This document shows positions 16,977-25,842 of a DNA stretch of 64,000 nucleotides, piece after piece. The stretch is from Sphingomonas qomolangmaensis (GTDB lineage Bacteria > Pseudomonadota > Alphaproteobacteria > Sphingomonadales > Sphingomonadaceae): assembly GCF_024496245.1 (NCBI RefSeq), contig NZ_CP101740.1, forward strand, positions 1 to 64,000. Direction: 5' to 3'. Position numbers and translations under genes: made by a program. The notes under the pieces were generated by a model, which saw nothing but the letters and a program-made list of their open reading frames with translations, did no database searches and had not been told where the DNA came from. How positions within the stretch are numbered: position 1 is the first letter of the stretch; each line of letters starts with the position of its first letter.

Positions 16977-18773
16977 ATGGCACGGCAACTCGAACATTTT
17001 CCAAACCTCGTCGCGATGTTCTTCACGCGCGCGCGCGAGCAGGGCGACAAGCCGTTCCTATGGGCCAAGCAGCGCGGCAGCTGGGTATCGACCAGCTGGG
17101 CCGATGCGGCGCGGCAGGTTGCGAGCCTGGCGGCGGGGCTCAAGGCGATCGGGCTGGTGCCCGGCGACCGGGTGATGCTGGTCAGCGAGAACCGCCCCGA
17201 ATGGTGCATCAGCGACCTGGCGATCATGGCCGCGGGCTGCGTGACGGTGCCGACCTACATCACCAACACCGAGCGCGACCACCAGCACATCATCGACAAT
17301 TCGGGCGCGCGCGCGATCATCGTGTCGAGCGCGAAGCTGGCCAGGATATTGCTGCCCGCCGCGCTGCAGGCGGGGGGCGCCGAATTCGTCATCGGCATCG
17401 AGGATGTGCGCGCCAGCCAGCCCGGCGCGATCGATTTTCATAGCTGGCATCGCTTGATCGCCGACCATCCGACCGACCCGGTGACCGCCGAGGCGCAGGC
17501 GACCTTCGCACGCGACGACCTTGCCTGCATCATCTACACCAGCGGCACCGGCGGCAGCCCGCGCGGGGTGATGCAGCATCACGGCGCGATCCTGCACAAT
17601 GTCGCGGGCACCACCGACATCATCAGCAGCGATTTCGGCTGGGACGAGGAGGTGTTCCTGTCGTTCCTGCCGCTCAGCCACGCCTATGAGCACACCGCCG
17701 GCCAGCATTTCCCGATCGCGCTGGGCGGGCAGATCTATTATTCCGAAGGGCTCGACAAGCTCGCCTCGAACATCGAGGAGACGCGCCCGACGATCATGGT
17801 GGTGGTGCCGCGATTGTTCGAAGTGCTGCGCGCGCGGATCACCAAGACGGTCGAGAAGCAGGGCAAGGTTTCGACCTATCTGCTCGATCGCGCGGTGGCG
17901 CTGGGGGCCAAGCGCGCCGCCGCCGGGCGGATCGGTCTGCTCGACCAGCCGATGAACGCGCTGGTCGGCGCGCTGCTCAAGCCCAAGATCGCCAAGCGGT
18001 TCGGCGGGCGGATCAAGGCGATGGTGAGCGGCGGCGCGCCGCTGACCCCCGAGGTGGGGCTGTTCTTCGAATCGCTCGGCCTGTCGTTCCTGCAGGGCTA
18101 TGGCCAGACCGAGGCGGGGCCGGTGATCGCGTGCAACCGTCCGTCGGCAGGGATCCGGATGGACAGCGTCGGGCCGCCGATGCGGGGGGTCGAGGTGCGG
18201 ATCGCCGACGATGGCGAGATACTGGTGCGCGGCGAGCTGGTGATGCACGGCTATTGGCGCAACGACGCCGAAACCGCGCGGGTGCTCAAGGATGGCTGGC
18301 TGCACACCGGCGATATCGGGCTGATCGACGAAGCCGGTCGGATCAAGATCACCGATCGCAAGAAGGACATCATCGTCAACGACAAGGGCGACAACATCGC
18401 CCCGCAAAAGGTCGAGGGGATGCTGACGCTCCAGCCCGAGATCGTCCAGGCGATGATCGCGGGCGATCGCCGGCCCTATATGGTCGCGGTGCTGGTGCCC
18501 GACCCCGATTGGGTCCAGTCCTATTGCGCCAGGTCGGCGGCGGGGTGCAATTTCAAGGCGCTGGGCGAGAACCACGATTTCCGCGCGGCGCTGGGCACGG
18601 CGGTCGAGCGGGTGAACAAGGATCTGTCGCAGATCGAACGCGTCCGCCGCTTCATCATCGCCGACGAACCCTTCACGATCGAGAACGAGCAGCTGACGCC
18701 GAGCTTGAAGATCCGCCGGCATGTGTTGCGCGGGGTATATGGGGCAAGGTTGGACGCGTTGTACAAGGGGTGA
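16977..18773 (+). CDS. Long-chain fatty-acid--CoA ligase (AMP-forming)
   Basis: This adenylate-forming enzyme activates a fatty acid with ATP and joins it to CoA, for beta-oxidation or lipid synthesis. The 598-residue protein has the P-loop-like motif YTSGTGGSPRGVM, the A5-type motif GYGQTEAGP, the TGD motif (LHTGDIGLIDEAGRIKITDRKKDII) and a C-terminal lysine region. Its length and the KDIIVNDKGDNIAPQKVE segment match the FAA1-like long-chain group (FadD15-like). ATG at 16977 follows GGAGAGCGC. Exact chain-length preference cannot be read. Confidence 0.92.
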   Translation: MARQLEHFPNLVAMFFTRAREQGDKPFLWAKQRGSWVSTSWADAARQVASLAAGLKAIGLVPGDRVMLVSENRPEWCISDLAIMAAGCVTVPTYITNTERDHQHIIDNSGARAIIVSSAKLARILLPAALQAGGAEFVIGIEDVRASQPGAIDFHSWHRLIADHPTDPVTAEAQATFARDDLACIIYTSGTGGSPRGVMQHHGAILHNVAGTTDIISSDFGWDEEVFLSFLPLSHAYEHTAGQHFPIALGGQIYYSEGLDKLASNIEETRPTIMVVVPRLFEVLRARITKTVEKQGKVSTYLLDRAVALGAKRAAAGRIGLLDQPMNALVGALLKPKIAKRFGGRIKAMVSGGAPLTPEVGLFFESLGLSFLQGYGQTEAGPVIACNRPSAGIRMDSVGPPMRGVEVRIADDGEILVRGELVMHGYWRNDAETARVLKDGWLHTGDIGLIDEAGRIKITDRKKDIIVNDKGDNIAPQKVEGMLTLQPEIVQAMIAGDRRPYMVAVLVPDPDWVQSYCARSAAGCNFKALGENHDFRAALGTAVERVNKDLSQIERVRRFIIADEPFTIENEQLTPSLKIRRHVLRGVYGARLDALYKG

Positions 18774-18780
18774 GTTCTAT

Positions 18781-19226
18781 CCTCCCCATCGAAGATGGGG
18801 AGGGGGACCAGCCAAAGGCTGGTGGAGGGGAAATGGTAGCGCGGGCAACGGTGGAACGCGCGAGGCGGTTGCGTCGGCAGATGACCGCCCCCGAAGTCCG
18901 TCTATGGGCGGTGCTGCGAACTTCGCCTGCCAGTCGCAAGTTCCGCCGCCAGCATCCGATCGGGGCGTATGTGCTCGATTTTTACTGTCCCGCCGCGAGG
19001 CTCGCGATCGAGGTCGATGGGATGGCGCACGATATGGGCGACAACCCGGCGCGTGATGCGGTCCGCGATGACTGGCTGATGGGGCAGGGGATCGCCACGT
19101 TGCGGATACCTGCGCGTGAGGTGATGGGGAATCTCGACGCGGTGGTCCGTTTCATCTGCGAACGTTGCGCCTTTCCCCTCCACCAGCCTTTGGCCGGTCC
19201 CCCTCCCCATTCTGCGAATGGGGAGG
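18781..19226. mobile_element. Candidate DUF559 element with structured inverted ends
   Basis: The DUF559 gene is bracketed by about 50-bp inverted repeats that are nearly identical. Each end has two hairpins: the outer CCTCCCCATC/GATGGGGAGG (18781-18803; right copy 19202-19226) and the inner ACCAGCC-AAA-GGCTGGT (18807-18823; right copy 19182-19198 with one change). The left inner arm supplies the ribosome site of the gene (GGTGGAGGGG before the ATG) and the right end encodes its last residues. No target-site duplication is obvious. Mobility is inferred from the layout only. Confidence 0.55.
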
Positions 19227-19231
19227 ATTAA
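18833..19231 (+). CDS. DUF559-domain protein, Vsr/endonuclease-like
   Basis: A 132-residue protein of the DUF559 family, whose fold resembles the very-short-patch-repair and restriction endonucleases. Visible landmarks: RRLRRQMTAPEVRLW near the N-terminus, then FRRQHPIGAYVLDFYCPAARLAIEVDG followed by H, containing the Asp and the Glu-x-Asp-Gly pair that form the presumed PD-(D/E)xK-type site. The last 17 residues are repeat-encoded and not part of the domain. The gene is convergent with the M16 peptidase gene and follows the acyl-CoA synthetase, but is separated from both by the inverted repeats. Biochemical activity of this family is not established. Confidence 0.85.
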   Translation: MVARATVERARRLRRQMTAPEVRLWAVLRTSPASRKFRRQHPIGAYVLDFYCPAARLAIEVDGMAHDMGDNPARDAVRDDWLMGQGIATLRIPAREVMGNLDAVVRFICERCAFPLHQPLAGPPPHSANGED

Positions 19232-19237
19232 GAGGGC

Positions 19238-22210
19238 TTACCGACCGCCGGCACCCGCTGCCGGCGCCGCGGCCTTGCCCGCTGCCACCACCTTCTCGCT
19301 CGGCAGCACCAGCATCGTCCAGTCGCGCGTCGGCACGAGATACTTGGCCGCCAGCGCCTGGATGTCCGCAGGGGTGACCTTGCCCAAGTCCTGCGGCAGC
19401 GAGCGGATCGAATCGATCCGGCGCGGATCGAAGCTGCCGCCGCCGGTCTGCTGCAACCAGAAGGTGTTGCCGCTCGACATCCGGATCATCTGCTGCGCCA
19501 GCGGCACCGCCGCGCGGCGAAGCTCGTCTTCGGCGATCGGGGTCGCCACCAGGTCGGCGGCGATTTCGCGCGCCAGCTTGAAGAAGAAATCGGCCTGTTC
19601 GGGCGGAATCTGGCCGATCGCGAACAGCCGCCCGCCGCCGGGCAGCCCCACCGGCCAGTCGTTGACGACATTGGGGGTGTAGCTCGCGCCGGCCTGGCTG
19701 CGCAGCTGGTCGAACAACCGATCGCGGAAGATCGCGACCAGGATTTCGAGGCGGCGGTTCTCGGTTATCGCCTCGCTGCCGCCGGCGGTCGGCCATGCGA
19801 TCACCGCGGCTGCCTGGTTGGGCTGGCCCTCGTGATAGCGCACCACCGGCTTGGCATCGTGCGCGGGGAATTGCGGCGTCGGACCGGCGAGCGCCGCCGG
19901 CTTGCGGGCCTTGAGCGCACCGAAGGAATTGGCGACCGCGGTGACCGCAGCGTCGGCGGTGACGTCGCCATAGACCTGCACCTCGATCGGACCGGTCGCC
20001 AGCAGCGGTTCCCAGAACGCGCGGAAGGCCTTCGGGGTTAGCTGCTCGACCGCCTCGCGCGGCGGCACGCCCCAGCGCGGGTCCTTGGCGTGGAGCAGGT
20101 TTTCGAGGTCGCGGCTCAGCACGCCGTCGGGCGACGATTCGAGGCCGGCATAGCCCGCCAGCATCACCGCGCGCGCGCGCGCCACCGGATTGGGATCCCA
20201 ACCGGGCGCCGCCATCTTGGTCGCGATCAGCTTGAGCTGGTCGGCAAGATCGGCGGGGCTGGTCACCGCGCCGTACATGAAGGCATCGTCGTCGATCGCG
20301 AAGCTCAGCCCGATCTGGCGGCCGCTGGTGAGCCGGTCGATCTCTTCCTGGCCGAACTTGCCGATTCCCGACGATACCAGCGCCAGATCGGCGGCCCAGG
20401 CGGGCGTCACCCGATCGGCGGGCAAGGCGCGCAGCCCACCGCCGAAGCGGACGCGGACATAGATCTTGTTGGTTTCGGCGTCGTTGGGGAACAGCAGCAG
20501 ATTGACCCCGTTGGCGAAGGTCACCTTTTCGATGTCGGGATCGTTCAGCACCGGCGCGCGCGTGGCGACCTTGCCGGGGCGGCCGAGCCTGGGCAGCTGA
20601 TCGAAGGTGATCGCCGGGCCGGTCGAACGCGCCGACGCTAGTTTGCTCACATCCTCGTCGAGCACCGCGGCCAGCCGCGCCTGGACCGTCGCATCGGGTG
20701 CGCGGGTATTCACGAGCGCGCGGCGGAGGCCGTCGGCGAAGATCTTCTTCGACGAAGCCTGGACGCGTACGGGGGTGAAGAACTTCTTCTCGACCGCGCC
20801 GCGGAAGATCGCGAGCGAGCCTTCGCTCGACGCCACGGTTTCGCCGATATCGACCGCCTGGACGATCTCGTCGGCTTGCGTCGCGCCCGCCTCGACGCGC
20901 GAGGTATCGACCGCGTTCTTCATGATCGCGTCGATCTCGGCGACTTCGCGGTCGATCTCGGCCTGGGTCGGCGGGGTCATCGCGGCATCGGCGATCGTCG
21001 CGCGAACGTCGCGCACCGCGGCCTCCCAATCGTCGCCGACCGGCAGGATCTGGACCAGGGTGGCGTTGGCCGAACGCGAGATATCCTCGAGATTGGCGCC
21101 CGCGGTAATGAAGCTGCCGCCGCTGCGCGCGCGCGATTCGAGGCGGCGGTTGATGATGCGGATCGCGATCTGGTCGACCATCCGCTCCTGGTTGAAGAGG
21201 ATCGTATCCTGGGTGATGCTCCACGGCCGCAGGATCGCCAGGCTGACGACCGGCGGCAGCGAAGGTTCGACCGCGGCGGCGCTGAGGCCCTGCTCGCCCG
21301 CGGGCTTGCCGAAATCGGGGTTCTTGGGCGCCGGGCCGGCGCCCTGCCAGCTGCCGAAATGCTTGGCGATCTGCTGCTCGAAGGTCGCCGGATCGACGTC
21401 GCCGGCGATCACGATCACCGTGCGCTCTGGGCGATACCAGCGTTTGTGGAAGGCGTTGACCGCGACGGCGTTGGCCGCCTGCAGCGTCTGGGTGGTGCCG
21501 ATCGGCGAGCGATCGGCGAGCAACTGGCCGGCGAAGAACAATTCGCGCGACTTGTCGCCCAGCCGCGATTGCGGGCTCAGCCGCTCGCGCTGTTCGGCAA
21601 GCACCACAGGCCGCTCGGCGGTGATCGCTGCCGCGTCGATCGTCGGGTTGGCCATCATGCCCGCGAGCACCTTCATGCTCTCATCGAGCCCCTGCGGCGT
21701 CGCGGAGGGAAGGTCGAGCTTGTACACCGTCTGCGTCGGCGTCGTGCTGGCGTTGCTGTCCGACCCGAAGGTGACGCCCAGCCGCTGCCACAAGCGCTTC
21801 GATTCGCCGTCGGGCACATGCTCGGAGCCACGGAACGCCAGATGCTCGAGCAGATGCGCGTAGCCGCGCTCGCTATCCTGCTCCATCAGCGACCCTGCGT
21901 CGATCCGCACCCGCACCGCGACCTGGCCCGGCGGCACGCCGTTGCGGCGGACGGCATAGCGCACGCCGTTGGGCAGCGTGCCGAAGCGCCAGCCCGGATC
22001 GGGGGTGATGTCGCTGCCCTTGTAGAGCCAGGGTTCGGCGGCGGTCTGGATCCGCCCTTCGACCATCGGCGCGGGGGCGGGCGCCGCGGGAGCGGTTGGG
22101 GGCGCGTTTTGGAGCGCGGGGGCCGGCTGCTGCTGGCTCGCGGCGGGGATCGCGACGAGCAGCAGGGCGGCGCCGATCGCGGTGAAGGGGAAACGCTTGG
22201 TTACATGCAT
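19238..22210 (-). CDS. M16 (insulinase/pitrilysin-like) zinc metalloprotease
   Basis: A 990-residue secreted or periplasmic peptidase with a signal peptide (cut after about residue 25, AASQ) and a Pro/Ala-rich linker. The inverted zinc motif HLLEH is at residues 119-123, with the second-ligand Glu expected about 70 residues on. A second, inactive M16 repeat follows in the C-terminal half, as in pitrilysin-type two-domain proteins. It probably degrades small peptides. The ATG at 22210 is preferred over 22243. Single gene, convergent with the DUF559 gene and separated from the serine hydrolase by a palindromic repeat. Confidence 0.92.
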   Translation of the reverse strand: MHVTKRFPFTAIGAALLLVAIPAASQQQPAPALQNAPPTAPAAPAPAPMVEGRIQTAAEPWLYKGSDITPDPGWRFGTLPNGVRYAVRRNGVPPGQVAVRVRIDAGSLMEQDSERGYAHLLEHLAFRGSEHVPDGESKRLWQRLGVTFGSDSNASTTPTQTVYKLDLPSATPQGLDESMKVLAGMMANPTIDAAAITAERPVVLAEQRERLSPQSRLGDKSRELFFAGQLLADRSPIGTTQTLQAANAVAVNAFHKRWYRPERTVIVIAGDVDPATFEQQIAKHFGSWQGAGPAPKNPDFGKPAGEQGLSAAAVEPSLPPVVSLAILRPWSITQDTILFNQERMVDQIAIRIINRRLESRARSGGSFITAGANLEDISRSANATLVQILPVGDDWEAAVRDVRATIADAAMTPPTQAEIDREVAEIDAIMKNAVDTSRVEAGATQADEIVQAVDIGETVASSEGSLAIFRGAVEKKFFTPVRVQASSKKIFADGLRRALVNTRAPDATVQARLAAVLDEDVSKLASARSTGPAITFDQLPRLGRPGKVATRAPVLNDPDIEKVTFANGVNLLLFPNDAETNKIYVRVRFGGGLRALPADRVTPAWAADLALVSSGIGKFGQEEIDRLTSGRQIGLSFAIDDDAFMYGAVTSPADLADQLKLIATKMAAPGWDPNPVARARAVMLAGYAGLESSPDGVLSRDLENLLHAKDPRWGVPPREAVEQLTPKAFRAFWEPLLATGPIEVQVYGDVTADAAVTAVANSFGALKARKPAALAGPTPQFPAHDAKPVVRYHEGQPNQAAAVIAWPTAGGSEAITENRRLEILVAIFRDRLFDQLRSQAGASYTPNVVNDWPVGLPGGGRLFAIGQIPPEQADFFFKLAREIAADLVATPIAEDELRRAAVPLAQQMIRMSSGNTFWLQQTGGGSFDPRRIDSIRSLPQDLGKVTPADIQALAAKYLVPTRDWTMLVLPSEKVVAAGKAAAPAAGAGGR

Positions 22211-22277
22211 CGCCGCTAGGTAGCGGGATTTAGGCTTTTCCACCAGCGATGGCTGTTCGGGATGAGGGACACCCCTC

Positions 22278-22354
22278 CCGTTCGTTTCGAGCGACGTCGA
22301 GAAACCGGTCTTGCGAGCCTAGTTGGGTTTCTCGACTTCGCTCGAAACGAACGG
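22278..22354. repeat. Long hairpin repeat, GTTCGTTTCGAGCG family (copy 2)
   Basis: Same family as 3693-3769: CCGTTCGTTTCGAGCG with GACGTCGAGAAACC on the left and the complement at about 22326-22354. The right arm encodes the last residues (VSSEVEKPN) of the serine hydrolase, whose stop codon lies in the loop. Confidence 0.88.
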
Positions 22355-23704
22355 TGTGGCGATGACCGTCAGCGCGCGATCGACGATCCCCGCCAGCGTC
22401 GGTTCCTCGACCAGCGCGTCGCTGCGGTGCCAAGCGGCAACAACCGCATACCATCGGCCCTGCTTGTCGCGCACCAGGTGGTTGAGGCTGAGCACCCCGG
22501 GTTCGGACCCGCCCTTATAGCCCGCATAGGCAAAGCGCCGCGTCGCGGGTGAGGGCTGATGCACCGCGAGCATCGCCAGCGTCGTCGGATCGCCCTCGCG
22601 CCGCAGCCAGTCGAGCGTCGCGACCATCGCCGCGGGCGAGGCGAACCATTCGATCTCGGGACGAAGCGGCGTGCCCGAGAACATCGCCGGGTCGAGCGGC
22701 TTGGCGGGCAGCGCGGCGATCCGCACGCGGCGATCGGCGGGCGTCAGCGTCGCCCAGCCCGCGACCGCGGCCGCATCGGCGCTCTTGAGCGTGAACGCCT
22801 CGCGCGTCGCCAGCACCGGCAGCGAGGTACGCGGCGCGCCCAGCGCCACCGCGCGCGCGTCGATCCGCTCGCGCCCGAGCACCGTCATCAGCGTATCGGT
22901 GGCGGTGTTGTCGCTGATCGACAGCATCAGCGTTGCCAGGCTTTGCAACGTCATGGGGCTGCCCGCCGGCCAGCTTTGCGTGATTCCCGACGGGAGCGAT
23001 GCCGCGCCGAGCGGCACGACATCGGCCCAGCGGCGCTCGCCCGCCTTCACCTGTGCCACCAGTTCGGCGAGCACCCAAAGCTTGAACGCCGATCCGATCG
23101 GTACAGCGACGTCGGCGTTCAGCTGCGCCATAACGCGCGGTGCGTCGGCGCCGAGCGCATAGATGCCGATCTCGGTGCTGCCCGGCAGCGCCCTGAGTTC
23201 AGCCGTGACGCGCTCGAGGCTGTCGCCGCGCGGCGCGGTGCCGGTGATCAGCAGGCCGCCAATCGCGTGCGGCGCGGCGGCGTCGAGCGACAGCGACACG
23301 GTGGCGGTGCCGCGTTCGTAGCCGATGATGACCACCGCCTGCAGCCGGTTGGTGACATCGATCCGCTCGACCCCGGTGGCCTGGCCGTATTGGCTGCGCA
23401 GTTGGGCAGCGATCGCGTCGAAGCGCGCCCGGCTGATCTGGGCGCGGAAGGTGGCGGTGAAGGCGGTGTCGTAATCGCCGGCACCATTGAGGATCGCGAC
23501 GACCTGCGCAGCGCGCAAGGGGATGTCGGCTGGTCGCGCCTCCGCTTGCAACCCCGAGCCCGTTCGCCCTGAGCTTGTCGAAGGGCGGCCTGTCTGGTCG
23601 CCAATCGCGGCGTCTGAGGAAAGGTGGGGGCGGGCTTCGACAAGCTCAGCCCGAACGGAGGGGGTAGGGGCCATCGCCAACACCAACCCCGCCCATTCAA
23701 GCAT
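22319..23704 (-). CDS. Class A beta-lactamase-like serine hydrolase
   Basis: A 461-residue protein whose C-terminal 280 residues have the three penicillin-binding/serine-hydrolase motifs: S-x-x-K as SAFK, SDN as SDN (SISDNTA), and KGG in place of KTG (GYKGGSEPG). It is either a beta-lactamase-like hydrolase or a cell-wall enzyme. The N-terminal part (VVAILNGAGDYDTAFTATF) resembles the NTF2-like Cpe/LpqF arrangement seen in some of these proteins. Both ends are altered by palindromic repeats: residues about 16-53 by the repeat at 23560-23658 and the final residues by the repeat at 22278-22354. The ATG at 23704 follows GGAGGAGG and overlaps the parE stop. Confidence 0.87.
   Translation of the reverse strand: MLEWAGLVLAMAPTPSVRAELVEARPHLSSDAAIGDQTGRPSTSSGRTGSGLQAEARPADIPLRAAQVVAILNGAGDYDTAFTATFRAQISRARFDAIAAQLRSQYGQATGVERIDVTNRLQAVVIIGYERGTATVSLSLDAAAPHAIGGLLITGTAPRGDSLERVTAELRALPGSTEIGIYALGADAPRVMAQLNADVAVPIGSAFKLWVLAELVAQVKAGERRWADVVPLGAASLPSGITQSWPAGSPMTLQSLATLMLSISDNTATDTLMTVLGRERIDARAVALGAPRTSLPVLATREAFTLKSADAAAVAGWATLTPADRRVRIAALPAKPLDPAMFSGTPLRPEIEWFASPAAMVATLDWLRREGDPTTLAMLAVHQPSPATRRFAYAGYKGGSEPGVLSLNHLVRDKQGRWYAVVAAWHRSDALVEEPTLAGIVDRALTVIATPFVSSEVEKPN
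23560..23658. repeat. Palindromic repeat, GTTCG-CTGAGCTTGTCGAAG family, in frame
   Basis: Arms CGTTCGCCCTGAGCTTGTCG (left) and its complement CGACAAGCTCAGCCCGAACG (right) enclose about 55 bases. The element is read in frame near the N-terminus of the serine hydrolase, contributing the VRAELVEA and STSSGRTG peptides. Confidence 0.88.
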
Positions 23705-25673
23705 CGATTGCATCCTCCTCCAGCCGAGCCGCATTTTGCTGGATGAAGGCGAAGCGGTGGGCGGGGTTGGTGCCCATCAGCCGATCGACCAGATCCTTCA
23801 CCTCGGCGCGCTCCTCATATTCCTGCGGCAGTGTGATGCGCAGCAATCCCCGCGTCTTGGGGTCCATCGTCGTTTCGCGCAATTGCATCGGGTTCATCTC
23901 GCCGAGGCCCTTGAAGCGCGAGACTTCGACCTTCTTGCCCTTGAACACCGTGCGCTCGATCTCGGCGCGGTGCGCGTCGTCGCGGGCGTAGAGCGATTTG
24001 GCGCCCACCGTCAGGCGGTAGAGCGGCGGCTGCGCGAGATACAGGTGCCCGCGCTTCACCAGCTCGGGCATTTCCTGGAAAAAGAAGGTCATCAGCAGCG
24101 TGGCGATGTGCGCGCCGTCGACATCGGCGTCGGTCATGATGATGATGCGTTCGTAGCGCAGATTGTCGGGGATGCAGTCCTTGCGGGTGCCGCATCCCAT
24201 TGCCAGCGTCAGGTCGGCGATCTCTAGGTTCGCCATGATCTTGGCGCTGGTGGCGCTGGCGACGTTCAAAATCTTGCCGCGGATCGGCAGGATCGCCTGG
24301 GTCTTGCGGTCGCGCGCCTGCTTGGCGCTGCCGCCGGCGCTGTCGCCTTCGACGATGAACAATTCGGTGCCCTTGGGGTCGTCGGCCGAACAATCGGTGA
24401 GCTTGCCGGGCAGCCGGAGCTTGCGCGCCGAGGTCGCGGTCTTGCGCTTCACCTCGCGCTCGGCCTTGCGCTTCAATCGCTCGTCCATCCGGTCGAGGAC
24501 ATAGCCGAGCAGCGCCTTGCCGCGCTCCATCCGGTCGGACAGATATTGGTCGAAATGATCGCGCACCGCGCGCTCGACCAGGCCCGCCGCCTCGGGGCTG
24601 GTGAGCCGGTCCTTGGTCTGGCTCTGGAATTGCGGCTCGCGGATGAAAACCGAGAGCATCAGTTCGGTGCCGACCATCAGATCGTCGGCGGTGATGTCCT
24701 TGGCCTTTTTCTGGCCCACCAGATCGCCGAACGCACGCAGCCCCTTGGTCAACGCGGCGCGAAGCCCCGCCTCGTGCGTGCCGCCATCGGGGGTGGGGAT
24801 GGTGTTGCAATACCAGCTGTACGATGCGTCGGACCAGAGCGGCCAGGCGACCGCCCATTCGACGCTGCCCTGTTCGTCGGGGAAGGCCTGGCGTCCGGCG
24901 AAAAACTCCGCCGTCGCGCATTCGCGGCCGCCGACTTGTTCCTTGAGGTGATCGGCGAGCCCGCCGGGGAATTGGAACACCGCTTCTGTTGGGGTGTCGT
25001 CGGAGATCAACGCGGGCGCGCATTTCCAGCGGATTTCGACGCCGGCGAACAGATAGGCCTTGGATCGCGCCAGCTTGTGCAGCCGCGCGGGCTTGAACTG
25101 CATCGCGCCGAAGATTTCGGGATCGGGGGTGAAGGCGACCGAGGTGCCGCGCCGGTTGGGGGTGCCGCCCAGATGCTCGATCCCGCCCAGCGTCTGCCCC
25201 TGGCTGAAGCGCTGGCGGTATAATTCGCGCCCGCGTGCGACTTCGACCACGGTATCGACCGACAGCGCGTTGACCACGCTGATGCCGACGCCGTGCAGCC
25301 CGCCCGAGGTCGCATAAGCCTTGCCATTGAACTTGCCCCCCGAATGGAGCGTCGACAGGATCACCTCGAGCGCCGATTTGTCGGGAAAGCGCGGATGCGG
25401 GTCGACCGGGATGCCGCGACCATTGTCGACGATCGTCAGCCGGTTGCCTTCGTCGAGCGTCACCTCGATCCGCGTCGCATGCCCCGCGACCGCTTCGTCC
25501 ATCGCGTTGTCGAGGACTTCGGCGGCGAGGTGGTGCAGCGCGCGCTCGTCGGTGCCGCCGATATACATGCCCGGGCGGCGGCGAACGGGTTCGAGCCCCT
25601 CGAGCACTTCGATCGATGCGGCGTTGTAATCGGTGCCGGCGGTGACGGGCGCGGCGAACAGGTCGTTGGACAT
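23697..25673 (-). CDS. parE: DNA topoisomerase IV subunit B ParE
   Basis: ParE is the ATPase subunit of topoisomerase IV, which unlinks daughter chromosomes. The 658-residue protein has the GHKL ATP-site elements EVLDNAMDEA, DNGRGIPVD and a glycine lid GGLHGVGISVVNALS, then the TOPRIM motifs EGDSAGGSAKQARDRKTQAILPIRGKILNV and DADVDGAHI. The length fits ParE rather than the longer GyrB. The ATG at 25673 is chosen as the only start giving the usual N-terminus; an in-frame ATG at 25826 would add an unrelated tail. The downstream serine hydrolase gene overlaps its stop. Confidence 0.95.
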   Translation of the reverse strand: MSNDLFAAPVTAGTDYNAASIEVLEGLEPVRRRPGMYIGGTDERALHHLAAEVLDNAMDEAVAGHATRIEVTLDEGNRLTIVDNGRGIPVDPHPRFPDKSALEVILSTLHSGGKFNGKAYATSGGLHGVGISVVNALSVDTVVEVARGRELYRQRFSQGQTLGGIEHLGGTPNRRGTSVAFTPDPEIFGAMQFKPARLHKLARSKAYLFAGVEIRWKCAPALISDDTPTEAVFQFPGGLADHLKEQVGGRECATAEFFAGRQAFPDEQGSVEWAVAWPLWSDASYSWYCNTIPTPDGGTHEAGLRAALTKGLRAFGDLVGQKKAKDITADDLMVGTELMLSVFIREPQFQSQTKDRLTSPEAAGLVERAVRDHFDQYLSDRMERGKALLGYVLDRMDERLKRKAEREVKRKTATSARKLRLPGKLTDCSADDPKGTELFIVEGDSAGGSAKQARDRKTQAILPIRGKILNVASATSAKIMANLEIADLTLAMGCGTRKDCIPDNLRYERIIIMTDADVDGAHIATLLMTFFFQEMPELVKRGHLYLAQPPLYRLTVGAKSLYARDDAHRAEIERTVFKGKKVEVSRFKGLGEMNPMQLRETTMDPKTRGLLRITLPQEYEERAEVKDLVDRLMGTNPAHRFAFIQQNAARLEEDAIDA

Positions 25674-25729
25674 GGACGGGCTATATCGTGCTGTACCGAC
25701 GGCGGAAACCGAATCCGCAAAAAGGCGAT

Positions 25730-25747
25730 TGTGGCATTGATGCCACA
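25730..25747. promoter_or_regulatory. Inverted repeat TGTGGCA-TTGA-TGCCACA
   Basis: A perfect 7-bp inverted repeat with a 4-base spacer in the divergent region between parE and the outer-membrane protein gene. It could be an operator or a hairpin in the 5' region of either transcript. No regulator is assigned. Confidence 0.35.
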
Positions 25748-25842
25748 GTCTGGTCTCATTTTCGCGCGGCGATGCACCCAAGTGCAACCGAGCGCGTTGG
25801 CGCCCCGTAGCTGTTACCGTAACCATTAGAAGGATCTATCGT

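Noticed and set aside
19152..21224. Very long Arg-rich reading frame (690 codons) overlapping the M16 peptidase gene on the same strand
   Set aside because: It is an out-of-frame shadow of a high-GC gene: composition is Arg/Gly-rich without domains, while the other frame has a signal peptide and the HxxEH motif.
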